Below are positions 51,302 to 59,947 of a stretch of DNA of 64,000 bases, in pieces. Below the pieces are notes generated by a model. The model did no database searches. It saw only the letters and a program-made list of their open reading frames with translations, and had not been told where the DNA came from. The DNA comes from CAUZIR01 sp034421295 (GTDB taxonomy: Bacteria; Chloroflexota; Dehalococcoidia; Lucifugimonadales; UBA2962): contig DAOUKM010000017.1 in assembly GCA_034421295.1 (NCBI GenBank), positions 19,868 to 83,867 of the forward strand, read 5' to 3'. Position 1 is the first letter of the stretch; the number at the start of each line of letters is the position of its first letter. The translations under genes were made by a program, and so were the position numbers.

Positions 51302-51329
51302 TTCACTCCACCTGCTTGCGGGAACGACT

Positions 51330-52700
51330 CTACTCGAAGGACAAATCTTGCAGCCTACCGTGGATCCCCGCAAGGGTGGCCAGAGGGATGGGACGCAGCG
51401 GTGGGCGAGCCCTGGGCCTACCGATGTTACGGATGTCAGTGCCCGACCTCGTGGCCACGATCTCGGCCACTGGTTCATCGCAGTAGATGCCCTGGCACAG
51501 CCCCATCCCGGCGCGGCTAAGCCGTCTGATCTCAGCCGCCTTTGTGCCGGCCGGCTCGATGGCGGCCGATATGTCCGCGAGCGTGGCGCCGGTGCACCTG
51601 CATACGACGACCGAGTCGGGCAGCGAGTCCCACGCCGGGGCTCGCTGCCGTGCCATTTGCTGGCGGGCGGACGCGCCTCTCACGCCGGCTCTCACTGCGA
51701 TCCCGTTCGCCGCCTCGGCGGCCAGCAGGTCATGTCGGGGATGAATGAACCCGACGTCAGCGGCGGCCGCCAGTCCCGCAAGCCTGCCCCCGTATATCGC
51801 CGAGGCCGTGTTCCCCACACCTGCCGCGTCGCCGGCGATGAAGATCCGATGGTCCGAGCTCCTCAGGTTCGGATCGACCTTCGGAATCCACCCACCCATC
51901 TCGTCCCCGAAGGACGCACGCGCTCCGAGCAGCGATGCCGCCCGAAAGTCCGGGATGCGATGGGTGGCCAGTACGATCGAGTCCACCTCTATGTCGATGA
52001 TCCTGCCCTCTGCCCCGCCGGCGGGAGCAATCCTCGCGCGCTCCACGACTCCCTCGCCGAAGGCCTCCTCCAACCTGTGGCCCGGTAGCAGCTTCACCCC
52101 TTCCGCCTCCGCCGCCTCAACCAGGGTCCGGGACGCCGAGATGCTCGGATCCGCGCAGGCCACCGCAACGGTTTCCGCTCCACGGCGGAGCAGGCCCGTC
52201 GTTATCGTCAGCGCCGCATCTCCGCCCCCGACAACCAGGGCCCTGAGACCCGGCGAAAGGCCCTGGCTGCTCAGCACCGCCATGGCCTCCCTGAGAAGAA
52301 CCACCCCTGGCAGAGTCCAGCCAGGGAAGGGAGTCACTCCGTCCGTGCTACCGGTGGCGACGATAAGGCGTCTTGCCGCAACCCGGCGGGCCGCGTCTCC
52401 GGCGGCGAACGATATTCGCAGGTCGCGGTCCACGTCCCATACCAGCGCATTCGCCAGCACCTCAGCGCCGGCCTCCCGGGCGGATCGCTCCATGGCCTGG
52501 GCGTGCACCTCGCCGGTCAGACCGCCGAACATGTCGAAACGATCCCTCAGTGGCCAGGGTTGCAGGGCGATCAGCCCTCCTGGCTCCTGGCCGGCCTCCA
52601 TCAGGATGACGGATGCACCGGCCTCGGCCGCCGCGGCCGCGGCGCTCAGTCCGGCGGCTCCGCCACCGATGACCACGACATCGACCTCAGGACGGGGCAT
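51330..52700 (-). CDS. FAD-dependent oxidoreductase with C-terminal [2Fe-2S] domain (HcnB/OoxA-like)
   Basis: The 456-residue flavoprotein begins VDVVVIGGGAAGLSAAAAA and has a second dinucleotide site (ALVVGGGDAALTI). Its C terminus (about 370-430) is a BFD-like [2Fe-2S] domain with CRCTG and GLCQGIYC. This layout matches the alpha subunit of HCN synthase, opine oxidase and D-hydroxyproline dehydrogenase. It is paired with the DAO-type gene upstream, as in those complexes. The small ferredoxin-like subunit (HcnA type) is not encoded next to it. ATG 52700 is chosen; the frame to 53474 runs antisense through other coding sequence. Confidence 0.85.
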   Translation of the reverse strand: MPRPEVDVVVIGGGAAGLSAAAAAAEAGASVILMEAGQEPGGLIALQPWPLRDRFDMFGGLTGEVHAQAMERSAREAGAEVLANALVWDVDRDLRISFAAGDAARRVAARRLIVATGSTDGVTPFPGWTLPGVVLLREAMAVLSSQGLSPGLRALVVGGGDAALTITTGLLRRGAETVAVACADPSISASRTLVEAAEAEGVKLLPGHRLEEAFGEGVVERARIAPAGGAEGRIIDIEVDSIVLATHRIPDFRAASLLGARASFGDEMGGWIPKVDPNLRSSDHRIFIAGDAAGVGNTASAIYGGRLAGLAAAADVGFIHPRHDLLAAEAANGIAVRAGVRGASARQQMARQRAPAWDSLPDSVVVCRCTGATLADISAAIEPAGTKAAEIRRLSRAGMGLCQGIYCDEPVAEIVATRSGTDIRNIGRPRARPPLRPIPLATLAGIHGRLQDLSFE

Positions 52701-52759
52701 CGACCTGCGCTTCCGTGGGTGAGTCGAGTTTATGAGGCCCGCCGCCGGCTTCCCGGAGA

Positions 52760-53932
52760 TCAGACACGGCTCAGGCTCCCTCGGTTCGCCTTCCAGAAGG
52801 CCTCGAAGTCCTCGCCAGGGGGATCGGCCGAGTCGAAACGGGCGGGCGAATAGGGAGAAATGTCGACGATCCTTGCGCTTCCGTCGACCACCAGCTCGGA
52901 CAGGGCGATGCCGACCACGGGCGACAGCGTTATGCCGCTGTGGGTGACGGCCACATACAGCCCCTCGAGGCCCGGGGCGCCGCCTATGATGGACAGCCCG
53001 TCCGCCGGCCACGGACGCAGGCCGGACCAAAAGCGCATGGCGCGCGCGCCGGCCAGCGGGGGGAATAGTCGCAGAGCCCTGCTGGCCAGGGAGGCCAGAG
53101 TCGGCACCTCCGTGTCGCGGGTGTACCCGGCGTTCTCGTAGGTCGAGCCGATGATGACCGAACCCCAGGCAACCTGCCTGAGCTGCCCGACCGGTATGGG
53201 GAGCAACGGAGGAAGCGGTTCCGTGGTGACGATCTGGCCTCGCTTGGCCATGGCGGGAATTCGCAGACCCGCGGTCTCGGCAAGGGCGGGCGTGTGTATG
53301 CCCGCGGCCATGGCGACGACCGGCGCGGAGACCGGCCCGATGTCGGTGATTACCCCGGTGACCCTGGACCCTTTGACCCGTATGCCCGTCACGGTTGCTC
53401 CCGTCACGATCTGTGCCCCGTGCCGTCGCGCAGCCGCCGCCTGTGCGAGGGTCAGCCTGAAGCTGTTCACACACCCGTCCGCCGCGCAGAAGGTTGCCCC
53501 GAATATGCGGGGGGACAGGGCAGGAATTAACTCCCTTGCCTGCCCCGAGTCGAGCACCTCGACCGTCAGTCCGGGGACCTCGCTCTGGGTCTTGGCCACC
53601 CGGTGCGCCTCCTCCATCTCGTCCTGTGTCTCGGCCACGATGCCGATGTTTCCACGACCCTCAAAGCCGATGTCGGCGTCCAGCTCCTCCGGGAGGCTCC
53701 GGTAGAGCTGGGCGCTTCGAAGGTTCAGTTCCGTGTAGTGGGTAGGCGGACCCTTCGAGGACGCGTTGACCAGGGCCACTGTCGTGCCCGTGCAGCCAGA
53801 GGCCAGTCCCTTGCGCTCTAGCAATACGGTGCTGAGGCCCGAGGCGGCGAGCCTGTAGCAGATGGACGTGCCCAGGGCGCCCCCGCCGATCACCACGGCG
53901 TCTGCCGTCCGGGGTAGGTGGCTTGAACTCAC
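52760..53932 (-). CDS. DAO-family FAD-dependent amine oxidoreductase (HcnC/OoxB-like)
   Basis: The 390-residue protein has the N-terminal motif AVVIGGGALGTSICYRLA and the DAO-family C terminus (GLYVAVTHSGITLSPVVG). The family oxidises secondary or D-amino acids, and in two-component forms it is the beta catalytic subunit. Its place directly upstream of the HcnB-like gene (59 bases) suggests that they form one membrane-linked dehydrogenase. The substrate is unknown; opines, proline derivatives or glycine are options. Confidence 0.87.
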   Translation of the reverse strand: MSSSHLPRTADAVVIGGGALGTSICYRLAASGLSTVLLERKGLASGCTGTTVALVNASSKGPPTHYTELNLRSAQLYRSLPEELDADIGFEGRGNIGIVAETQDEMEEAHRVAKTQSEVPGLTVEVLDSGQARELIPALSPRIFGATFCAADGCVNSFRLTLAQAAAARRHGAQIVTGATVTGIRVKGSRVTGVITDIGPVSAPVVAMAAGIHTPALAETAGLRIPAMAKRGQIVTTEPLPPLLPIPVGQLRQVAWGSVIIGSTYENAGYTRDTEVPTLASLASRALRLFPPLAGARAMRFWSGLRPWPADGLSIIGGAPGLEGLYVAVTHSGITLSPVVGIALSELVVDGSARIVDISPYSPARFDSADPPGEDFEAFWKANRGSLSRV

Positions 53933-54003
53933 CTCAATGCTGTCCCCAAGTGGAGATTGAGTATCCGTTTATCGCTATGCCTGAAGGCACTTTGACCAGG
54001 GGA

Positions 54004-55620
54004 TCAGCCGTCGTAGAGCAGGCGACCGTCTACGTAGGTCTGCTGGACGACGATCTCGCCGATGTAGTCCGGATCCACGGTGGTGGGGTCGTGACTGAGC
54101 ACTACCATGTCCGCCCGCTTTCCGATCTCCAGGGAGCCCACCTCGTGGTCCCTGTTTACGGCGTAGGCCGAGCCATTGGTGTATTGCCTAATCACCTCGG
54201 AGGCCGAGATGGCCTGCTCCGGGGACAGCCTGTTTCCCCCCTTCTGGAGCCGTCGATTGGCCAGGGCTGCGATCCCAATCAGAGGCGGCAGAGGAGCGCA
54301 CGGAAAATCGGAGCCGGCGGCGATCATCGCTCCCGAGTCGACGAGTTCTCGGTATGGATAGGCCGGAAGGTCCAGGCCAAATTCGTCGACGACACCCTGG
54401 AACATTTCCCCGATCGAGTACAGGAACGGAGGCTGCAGAGATAGCACTATGGGCATTTGGGCGGCCCTTGGGATCTGAGCGGCCCTTGGAAAGGACATGT
54501 GCTCGACTCGGAACCGTAGCAGGTCCGCTCCGCTGACCTCGTCAATCGCCCTCTCGAAGGCGTTAAGGCCCTGGTCGATGGCCCTGTCGCCGATGCAGTG
54601 TATTGCAACCTGCAGCCCGTTTCTTGCGGCCGCCAGCACGAGCTGGTCGACCTCTTCCTGCGTGTAGTAGATCTCGCCCTCCGGCGTCAGGCTGCCGTCA
54701 TGATGGCACCTGTTCATGCCATATGCAGGATAGACCGGGTCCATGAACAGCTTCATGATGCCCCCCCTCAGCCGGTCCGAGACGTTGTCCTGATCGAACT
54801 CTCCCCGCGAAGCGCGCTCGGGAGCCTGGAAGAACTGGTCTCCGCCCCTGAGCTGCTGCACGCAGATCGGCAGCTTGCCCCGGGCGTCGGCGATGCGGTA
54901 CATCTCCGCGCTCGCAGGCATGGTCAGGGCGTCCCCGATGCTGGTGATCCCGTGAGACAGGTGTCTCATGGCATTGTGGTGGACCAGGTCGGCCACCGCA
55001 TCTTCACCGTAGTGCTCGATGTGGGCGCGCATGGACATGTGGTGGACCGGATCCATGGCCCGCTCCCAGAGAACGCCGTTGGGCCTGCCGTCATCCCCCC
55101 TGTTGATCCAGCCCTTGTGAGGATCGGGCGTCTGATCGTCTATGCCGGCGAGCGCGAGGGCTGCCGAGTTCGCGTAGCAGGCATGGTATGAAAAGTCCAT
55201 GATGCAGACCGGGTTATTGGGCGCCGCCTCGTCAAGGTCCTGCCGGGTCAGCTCGGTGGCGCCCTCGGTGGTCAGGGAGTTGTACCCCAGTCCCCAGACC
55301 CACTGTCCCCGGGGAGTTCCGGCCGCCGCGGATGCAATGCTGTCCAGCACAGCCGTCTTGCTGGAGACGGGGGGCATACGGCAATCGACCATTACCGGCT
55401 CGAAGCTGGTCATGGAAAAGTGGTTGTGGGGGTCGATAAAGCCGGGAGTGACCGTGCGGCCCTGCAGGTGCACCACACGGGTGTTCTCGCCGATCAGCCG
55501 CCGAACGTCCTCGCTCGAGCCGATAGAGGAGAGCTTTCCGTCGCGCACTGACAGCGCCTCGGCGGTCGAGTCCCTTCCGTCCATGGTCAGGATCTTTCCG
55601 CCCAGCATCACAAGGTCCAT
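54004..55620 (-). CDS. YtcJ-like metal-dependent amidohydrolase
   Basis: The 538-residue protein is of the Amidohydro_3 family. It has GFIDPHNHF with metal-binding His residues, AIHCIGDRAID, RVEHMSFP and GSDFPCAPL with the conserved Asp. The C-terminal composite includes EIGKRADMVVLSHDP. The stretch PRAAQIPRAAQM carries a small in-frame duplication. ATG 55620 has AAAGGAGG upstream, one of the best ribosome sites in the window. It likely hydrolyses an N-acyl or cyclic amide, but the substrate is unknown. Confidence 0.88.
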   Translation of the reverse strand: MDLVMLGGKILTMDGRDSTAEALSVRDGKLSSIGSSEDVRRLIGENTRVVHLQGRTVTPGFIDPHNHFSMTSFEPVMVDCRMPPVSSKTAVLDSIASAAAGTPRGQWVWGLGYNSLTTEGATELTRQDLDEAAPNNPVCIMDFSYHACYANSAALALAGIDDQTPDPHKGWINRGDDGRPNGVLWERAMDPVHHMSMRAHIEHYGEDAVADLVHHNAMRHLSHGITSIGDALTMPASAEMYRIADARGKLPICVQQLRGGDQFFQAPERASRGEFDQDNVSDRLRGGIMKLFMDPVYPAYGMNRCHHDGSLTPEGEIYYTQEEVDQLVLAAARNGLQVAIHCIGDRAIDQGLNAFERAIDEVSGADLLRFRVEHMSFPRAAQIPRAAQMPIVLSLQPPFLYSIGEMFQGVVDEFGLDLPAYPYRELVDSGAMIAAGSDFPCAPLPPLIGIAALANRRLQKGGNRLSPEQAISASEVIRQYTNGSAYAVNRDHEVGSLEIGKRADMVVLSHDPTTVDPDYIGEIVVQQTYVDGRLLYDG

Positions 55621-55802
55621 CGATCTCCTCCTTTAAGGCAGGGTTCCGCGTGGGCAGGTCTGGGCTAAGGAGGCCCGCGAACGCCTGTACGTTGCGGCGC
55701 TGCGAGTTTATTTGCCCGGTCTGCCCCAGTCAAGAAAGCACCCGCTGCCCGCTGCCCGCGGTAGCGTCCCAACGAACATCCATGACCTCGATGGCTGTGA
55801 AT

Positions 55803-55832
55803 TTGTGGGCGTCTTGGCCGGGTGGCTATAAT
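55803..55832 (+). promoter_or_regulatory. Candidate promoter of tRNA-Leu/tRNA-Cys
   Basis: A perfect TATAAT (55827-55832) is preceded by TTGTGG (55803-55808) with an 18-base spacer. It is 75 bases before tRNA-Leu, so a processed leader is expected. tRNA-Cys could be cotranscribed. Confidence 0.55.
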
Positions 55833-55907
55833 CTTCCTAGTAGCCACGACACTGTTGGCGCGCGCAGCCGTCCAGAGTGTGGCTCTGATGAGTGCGTGGC
55901 AATGCGC

Positions 55908-55991
55908 GCCGAGGTGGCGGAATTGGTAGACGCGCAGCGTTGAGGGCGCTGTGGCCGCAAGGCTGTGGGAGTTCGAGTCTCCCCCTCGGCA
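55908..55991 (+). tRNA. tRNA-Leu (anticodon GAG)
   Basis: The acceptor stem GCCGAGG (55908-55914) pairs with CCTCGGC (55984-55990). The anticodon stem CAGCG/CGCTG closes TTGAGGG, giving GAG. A long variable arm (tgtggccgcaaggctgt region) is typical of class II tRNAs. Discriminator A55991 is followed by an encoded CCA (55992-55994). Confidence 0.95.
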
Positions 55992-56085
55992 CCAGTCGAC
56001 TCCCGATCGCAGGCTCAAGAGGTCTGCCGGAGTCCAGGGGCCCGGGAAGTCTGTTGGATTCTGCGACTTTTGGCCCGTCAAATGG

Positions 56086-56159
56086 GGCGCCGTAGCCAAG
56101 TGGACTAAGGCGGAGGTCTGCAAAACCTCTATTCGGCGGTTCGAATCCGCCCGGCGCCT
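56086..56159 (+). tRNA. tRNA-Cys (anticodon GCA)
   Basis: The acceptor stem GGCGCCG (56086-56092) pairs with CGGCGCC (56152-56158). The anticodon stem GAGGT/ACCTC closes CTGCAAA, giving GCA. Discriminator T56159 (U, as usual for tRNA-Cys) is followed by an encoded CCA. Confidence 0.96.
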
Positions 56160-56332
56160 CCACTGACTCTCCCTGCGGAGAAGCGAGTCGACATGCATCG
56201 AGACGACAGCTCAGGGAATCCGCTGGCCGGTGAGCGCCGGCCCCAGTTTTGTCTGAGTCAGATTCGCCCGATCGCCTCCTCCCCGATCTCTTTGACATGG
56301 ATGCGATTGGAACGCGCTGCCGGGGTGCCCCA

Positions 56333-58012
56333 TTGAACAGAATCTTTGCCGGAGTCGCCGCATTGGCCGTCATTTCCGCCGCCCTTGCGTGCAGCAGTTC
56401 GCCCGGATCGTCCCCGGCCGATCCCGCTGATCCCGCAGGCCCTTCCGGGCCGGATTCCCAGCCCGCAGCCCCGGGGACCTCCACCCAGGCGTCGTCTGAA
56501 GCCATAGCCTCCATGGTGGAGGGCAGGCAGTATCACGCCCTGGTAGTCCTTTCGGACGGACGTCTGCTGGCGATAGGCGGTAAGGGCATTGCGGCTCAGT
56601 CGCACGGCCGCGGCTCCCCTCATCTCTCCACGGTGGAGATCTTCGACCCCGCCGCCAACGAATGGGTGCGCACAGAGTCGATGAGTCTACCCAGGGAGCG
56701 GCCCGCGGCAGTGACCCTCGCCGATGGCCGGGTGGTCGCCGCTGGCGGGGCGACCTTGGATCGGAACAGCACCAACGTCACGGAGATCTGGGATCCGGAG
56801 ACGGGCCTGTGGACCAGGGCGGCCTCCATGAACCAGGCTCGGGAGAAGATGCCGGTTGTCTTGCTCGGCGATGGGCGCGTCATGGTCATCGGCGGCGCTG
56901 ATTCGGAGGCGCAGCGCAGCGCCACCGCCGAGATATTCGATCCTGATTCGGGCACCTGGACAGAGGTGGCCCCAATGGCGGAAAAGCGCATCTGGCACAC
57001 CGCCACCACTCTGGCCGACGGTCGAGTCCTGGTGACCGGTGGAGGCAACCCCGACGGTCCCTTCCTCGCATCGGCGGAGATATTCGATCCGGAGACGGGA
57101 GTATGGACATCGGCCGGCAGCATGACCGAGTCGCGCTCCCAGCACACTGCGACGCTGATGGCCGATGGTCGCGTGCTGGTGGTCGGAGGTCGTGGCAAGA
57201 GGCAGAGCTCCGAGGTGTACGATCCGGAGGCCAACGGATGGCTGGCGCTGGCGGAAACCAACTGGCCGAGGGCCGAGCACATAGCAGTCGCCCTTCCAGA
57301 CGGAGGAGTCCTGATCGCCGGAGGATCGGGCAACATCGACACGATCGAGGTATATGACCCGATCGAGGCCACCTGGATCGAGGCGGGCAAGATGGTGCTA
57401 AGCCGGTATCGATTCTCAGCGGCCAAGCTGCCGGACGGTCGAGTCGCCCTCGTGGGAGGACAGGGAAGGGACAAGGTGCTGGCGGAGAGTGAGGCCGTCA
57501 TAGCGCCGGACGCGGGTCGCTCGGTTGACGATCTGCTTGCGGCGGCCGCAGCCGCCCGGACTGAGGCGGCGAAGATGCTCGCCAATACGACCCCGACCCC
57601 CGTGCCGACCCCGACCCCGGAGCGCCAGCGAGGCGTGATCACCGGGGAAGGACTGGATATCGACTTCCCTGATGCGGTCGAGTCCGATCCTTCCGGCTCG
57701 ACTCAGGTGCCGCTCAACCAGCCTGTCAAACTGACCCTCGGGCAAAGCGTGACCAGCCCCGACCCCAGCACGGGCGCCACCGCAACCTTCCTGGAACTGG
57801 TCGAGGACGACCGTGAGGCCGGCGGTACGGCGACGGTGAAGGTCGACATGCGGCTCACGGGCTTTGAGCAGGGAGCGACGGACCTAGTCCTGGACCCGTC
57901 GCGGCCCGAGCTGAGACTCAAGAAGCTGGGCCGCATCTGGGTGGGGGTTCTCGAGTTGGAGCTGGACGCCGGCGGGAACCCCGTCGCCACCGTGGTTATA
58001 TTCGTGCCCTAG
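56333..58012 (+). CDS. Kelch-repeat lipoprotein with C-terminal beta domain (copy 1)
   Basis: This is an exported 559-residue lipoprotein. The signal peptide ends at Cys20, and a Ser/Pro/Ala stalk follows. Seven kelch-type repeats (roughly 65-405) form a predicted beta propeller, each with a pattern like DGRVLVxGG and (E/A)(I/V)(F/Y)DPxxxxW. A TPTPVPTPTP linker leads to a C-terminal domain (about 440-559). TTG 56333 is chosen because the signal peptide then aligns residue for residue, with Cys20, with the neighbour 58252. The ATG at 56297 is an alternative. Function is unknown; propellers of this type bind ligands or form enzyme scaffolds. Confidence 0.82.
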   Translation: MNRIFAGVAALAVISAALACSSSPGSSPADPADPAGPSGPDSQPAAPGTSTQASSEAIASMVEGRQYHALVVLSDGRLLAIGGKGIAAQSHGRGSPHLSTVEIFDPAANEWVRTESMSLPRERPAAVTLADGRVVAAGGATLDRNSTNVTEIWDPETGLWTRAASMNQAREKMPVVLLGDGRVMVIGGADSEAQRSATAEIFDPDSGTWTEVAPMAEKRIWHTATTLADGRVLVTGGGNPDGPFLASAEIFDPETGVWTSAGSMTESRSQHTATLMADGRVLVVGGRGKRQSSEVYDPEANGWLALAETNWPRAEHIAVALPDGGVLIAGGSGNIDTIEVYDPIEATWIEAGKMVLSRYRFSAAKLPDGRVALVGGQGRDKVLAESEAVIAPDAGRSVDDLLAAAAAARTEAAKMLANTTPTPVPTPTPERQRGVITGEGLDIDFPDAVESDPSGSTQVPLNQPVKLTLGQSVTSPDPSTGATATFLELVEDDREAGGTATVKVDMRLTGFEQGATDLVLDPSRPELRLKKLGRIWVGVLELELDAGGNPVATVVIFVP

Positions 58013-58190
58013 GGGGCTCGCTGCGTTCCTATAGCCGTCGGGCGCCACATGCCGCGGCGGACCCTGCGGGACTCCTCCTATTGGGCCGCCTGAGGCCGGT
58101 TAGGCGAGAGCCTCATGCGATCTCGGACCGCGGATGGACTCGCAGCCGCGACTGGCTGGCGTCGTCGCCGATTGATGGCGATTTGCCGCT

Positions 58191-58206
58191 TGTGTAACAT
58201 TTCACA
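58191..58206. promoter_or_regulatory. CRP/FNR-type palindrome upstream of kelch copy 2
   Basis: TGTGT-AACATT-TCACA matches the CRP consensus TGTGA-N6-TCACA at nine of ten half-site bases. It lies in an unusually AT-rich tract, 46 bases before ATG 58252. If transcription starts near 58240, the centre is near -41, a class II activator position. Confidence 0.45.
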
Positions 58207-58251
58207 CTTGTTTGCTGACTCTTTAACTATTCGGTATGCGAGGAAATATCA

Positions 58252-59937
58252 ATGACGAAACTTGCCGCCGTGCTAGTAGCAATTCTTGCAATGCTCCTAG
58301 CGGTCGCTTGCGGAAGCTCGCCCGCAGCAGCGCCCGCCGAGCAGGGCGATACCGGAGACAGTTCCGGTACCAGGGCCGAGACACAGGCACCGGCCGTGGA
58401 TTCGGACAGGGAGGTCGGTAGCGAGTCTATCGCCTCCATGCTGGAGGGCCGCCAGTACCATGCGATGACGACCTTGGCGGACGGAAGGCTGCTGGTTGTC
58501 GCGGGCAAGGGCATCGCCGCCCAGTCCAGCGGTTACGGCTCCGGACACTTGGACACCGCCGAGGTGTTCGACCCCGCCTCAAATGAGTGGGTGCGCACCG
58601 GGCAGATGGGACTCTTCAGGGAGTTGCCCGCGGCCATAACCTTAAGCGACGGAAGGGTGCTCGTGACGGGCGGAGCCACCTTGAATAGGAACAGCACGGC
58701 GTTCACCGAGATCTGGGATCCGGCGACCGGCCAGTGGACCGAAGTGAAACCGATGAATCAGGCACGCGAGAAGATGCCTGTCGTGCTGCTCGGCGACGGT
58801 CGCGTCTTGGTCATCGGCGGTACCGACGATGAGGCGCAGCGCACGGCGACCGCGGAGATTTACGATCCGGCGACCGATACCTGGACCGAGGTCGAGTCCA
58901 TGGCCGAAAAGCGCATCTGGCATACCGCCACGGTGCTGCCGGACGGGCGGGTCTTGGTGAGCGGGGGTGGCAATCCCGACGGTCCCTTCCTGAGCTCGGC
59001 GGAGTTATTCGATCCGGAGACCGGAACCTGGTCATCGGCCGGCGAGATGAATCAATCCAGGTCGCAGCACACTGCCACGCTGATGGCTGACGGCCGGGTG
59101 CTGGTGGTTGGAGGCCGTGGCAAGCGGCAGAGTTCGGAGGTCTACGATCCCGAGATCAACGCATGGCATTCCTTGGCGCAGACCGCCGCGCCACGAGCCG
59201 AGCACGTCGCGGTCGCCCTCGCCGATGGAGGAGTCCTGATCGCCGGAGGGTCGGGCAACATCGACCTGGTCGAGGTGTACGATCCGTTGCAGGCCACATG
59301 GACAGAGGTCGGCACCATGCGCTTTAGCCGGTACCGGTTTGTGGCGGCAACTCTCCCGGACGGCCGCGTGGCGCTGGTGGGAGGACAGGGTAAGGACAAG
59401 CTGCTTGCCGAGAGCGAGGCCTTTACCCCACCGGCCAGCGGGCGCAGCCAGGACGAGCTCCTGGCCGCGGCCGAGGTCGCCCGCCAGGAGGCTTCGCAGG
59501 CTATAGCCAACGCCACGCCGACACCGGTGCCGACACCGACTCCCGAGAAGGAGCGAAAGTCCACTACCGGCGAGGGTCTTGACATCGAGTTCCCGGAGGC
59601 GGTGGCCTCGGAGGCCTCGGGGAGAACTCAGGTACCCCTGAGCCAGCCCGTAAAGCTCGCCCTGGAGCAGGCCGTCATCAGCCCTGACCCCAGCACGGGC
59701 GCCACCGCGACGTTTACGGAGGTGGTCGAAGACAACCGGGCAGATGGGGGTACCGCGACCGTCAGGGTCGACATACGCATGGCGTTCTTCGAGCATGGAG
59801 CGACCGACCTCGTCCTCGACCCTGACCAGCCAGGGCTGGGTCTGAAGAAGCTGGGTCGAATCTGGGTGGGCGTGCTCGATCTGGAGCACGACGCCGCGGG
59901 CAACCCCGTCGCCACCGTGGTCATATTCGTGCCCTAA
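58252..59937 (+). CDS. Kelch-repeat lipoprotein with C-terminal beta domain (copy 2)
   Basis: This 561-residue protein is a close paralogue of the gene just upstream in the same orientation. It has the same signal peptide length (Cys20), seven kelch repeats, a TPTPVPTPTP linker and the same C-terminal domain ending VATVVIFVP. Many repeat segments are identical, for example MEK-type AEKRIWHTAT and GGRGKRQSSEVYDPE. A tandem duplication with later divergence is the simplest explanation. ATG 58252 has GAGG upstream. The stop lies 10 bases from the stop of the third, convergent kelch gene. Confidence 0.88.
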   Translation: MTKLAAVLVAILAMLLAVACGSSPAAAPAEQGDTGDSSGTRAETQAPAVDSDREVGSESIASMLEGRQYHAMTTLADGRLLVVAGKGIAAQSSGYGSGHLDTAEVFDPASNEWVRTGQMGLFRELPAAITLSDGRVLVTGGATLNRNSTAFTEIWDPATGQWTEVKPMNQAREKMPVVLLGDGRVLVIGGTDDEAQRTATAEIYDPATDTWTEVESMAEKRIWHTATVLPDGRVLVSGGGNPDGPFLSSAELFDPETGTWSSAGEMNQSRSQHTATLMADGRVLVVGGRGKRQSSEVYDPEINAWHSLAQTAAPRAEHVAVALADGGVLIAGGSGNIDLVEVYDPLQATWTEVGTMRFSRYRFVAATLPDGRVALVGGQGKDKLLAESEAFTPPASGRSQDELLAAAEVARQEASQAIANATPTPVPTPTPEKERKSTTGEGLDIEFPEAVASEASGRTQVPLSQPVKLALEQAVISPDPSTGATATFTEVVEDNRADGGTATVRVDIRMAFFEHGATDLVLDPDQPGLGLKKLGRIWVGVLDLEHDAAGNPVATVVIFVP

Positions 59938-59947
59938 TGGCCGGGGA

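Noticed and set aside
52701..53474. Upstream part of the 714-codon frame containing the HcnB-like gene
   Set aside because: It overlaps the DAO-type gene on the same strand in another frame and has no domain; the true start is 52700.
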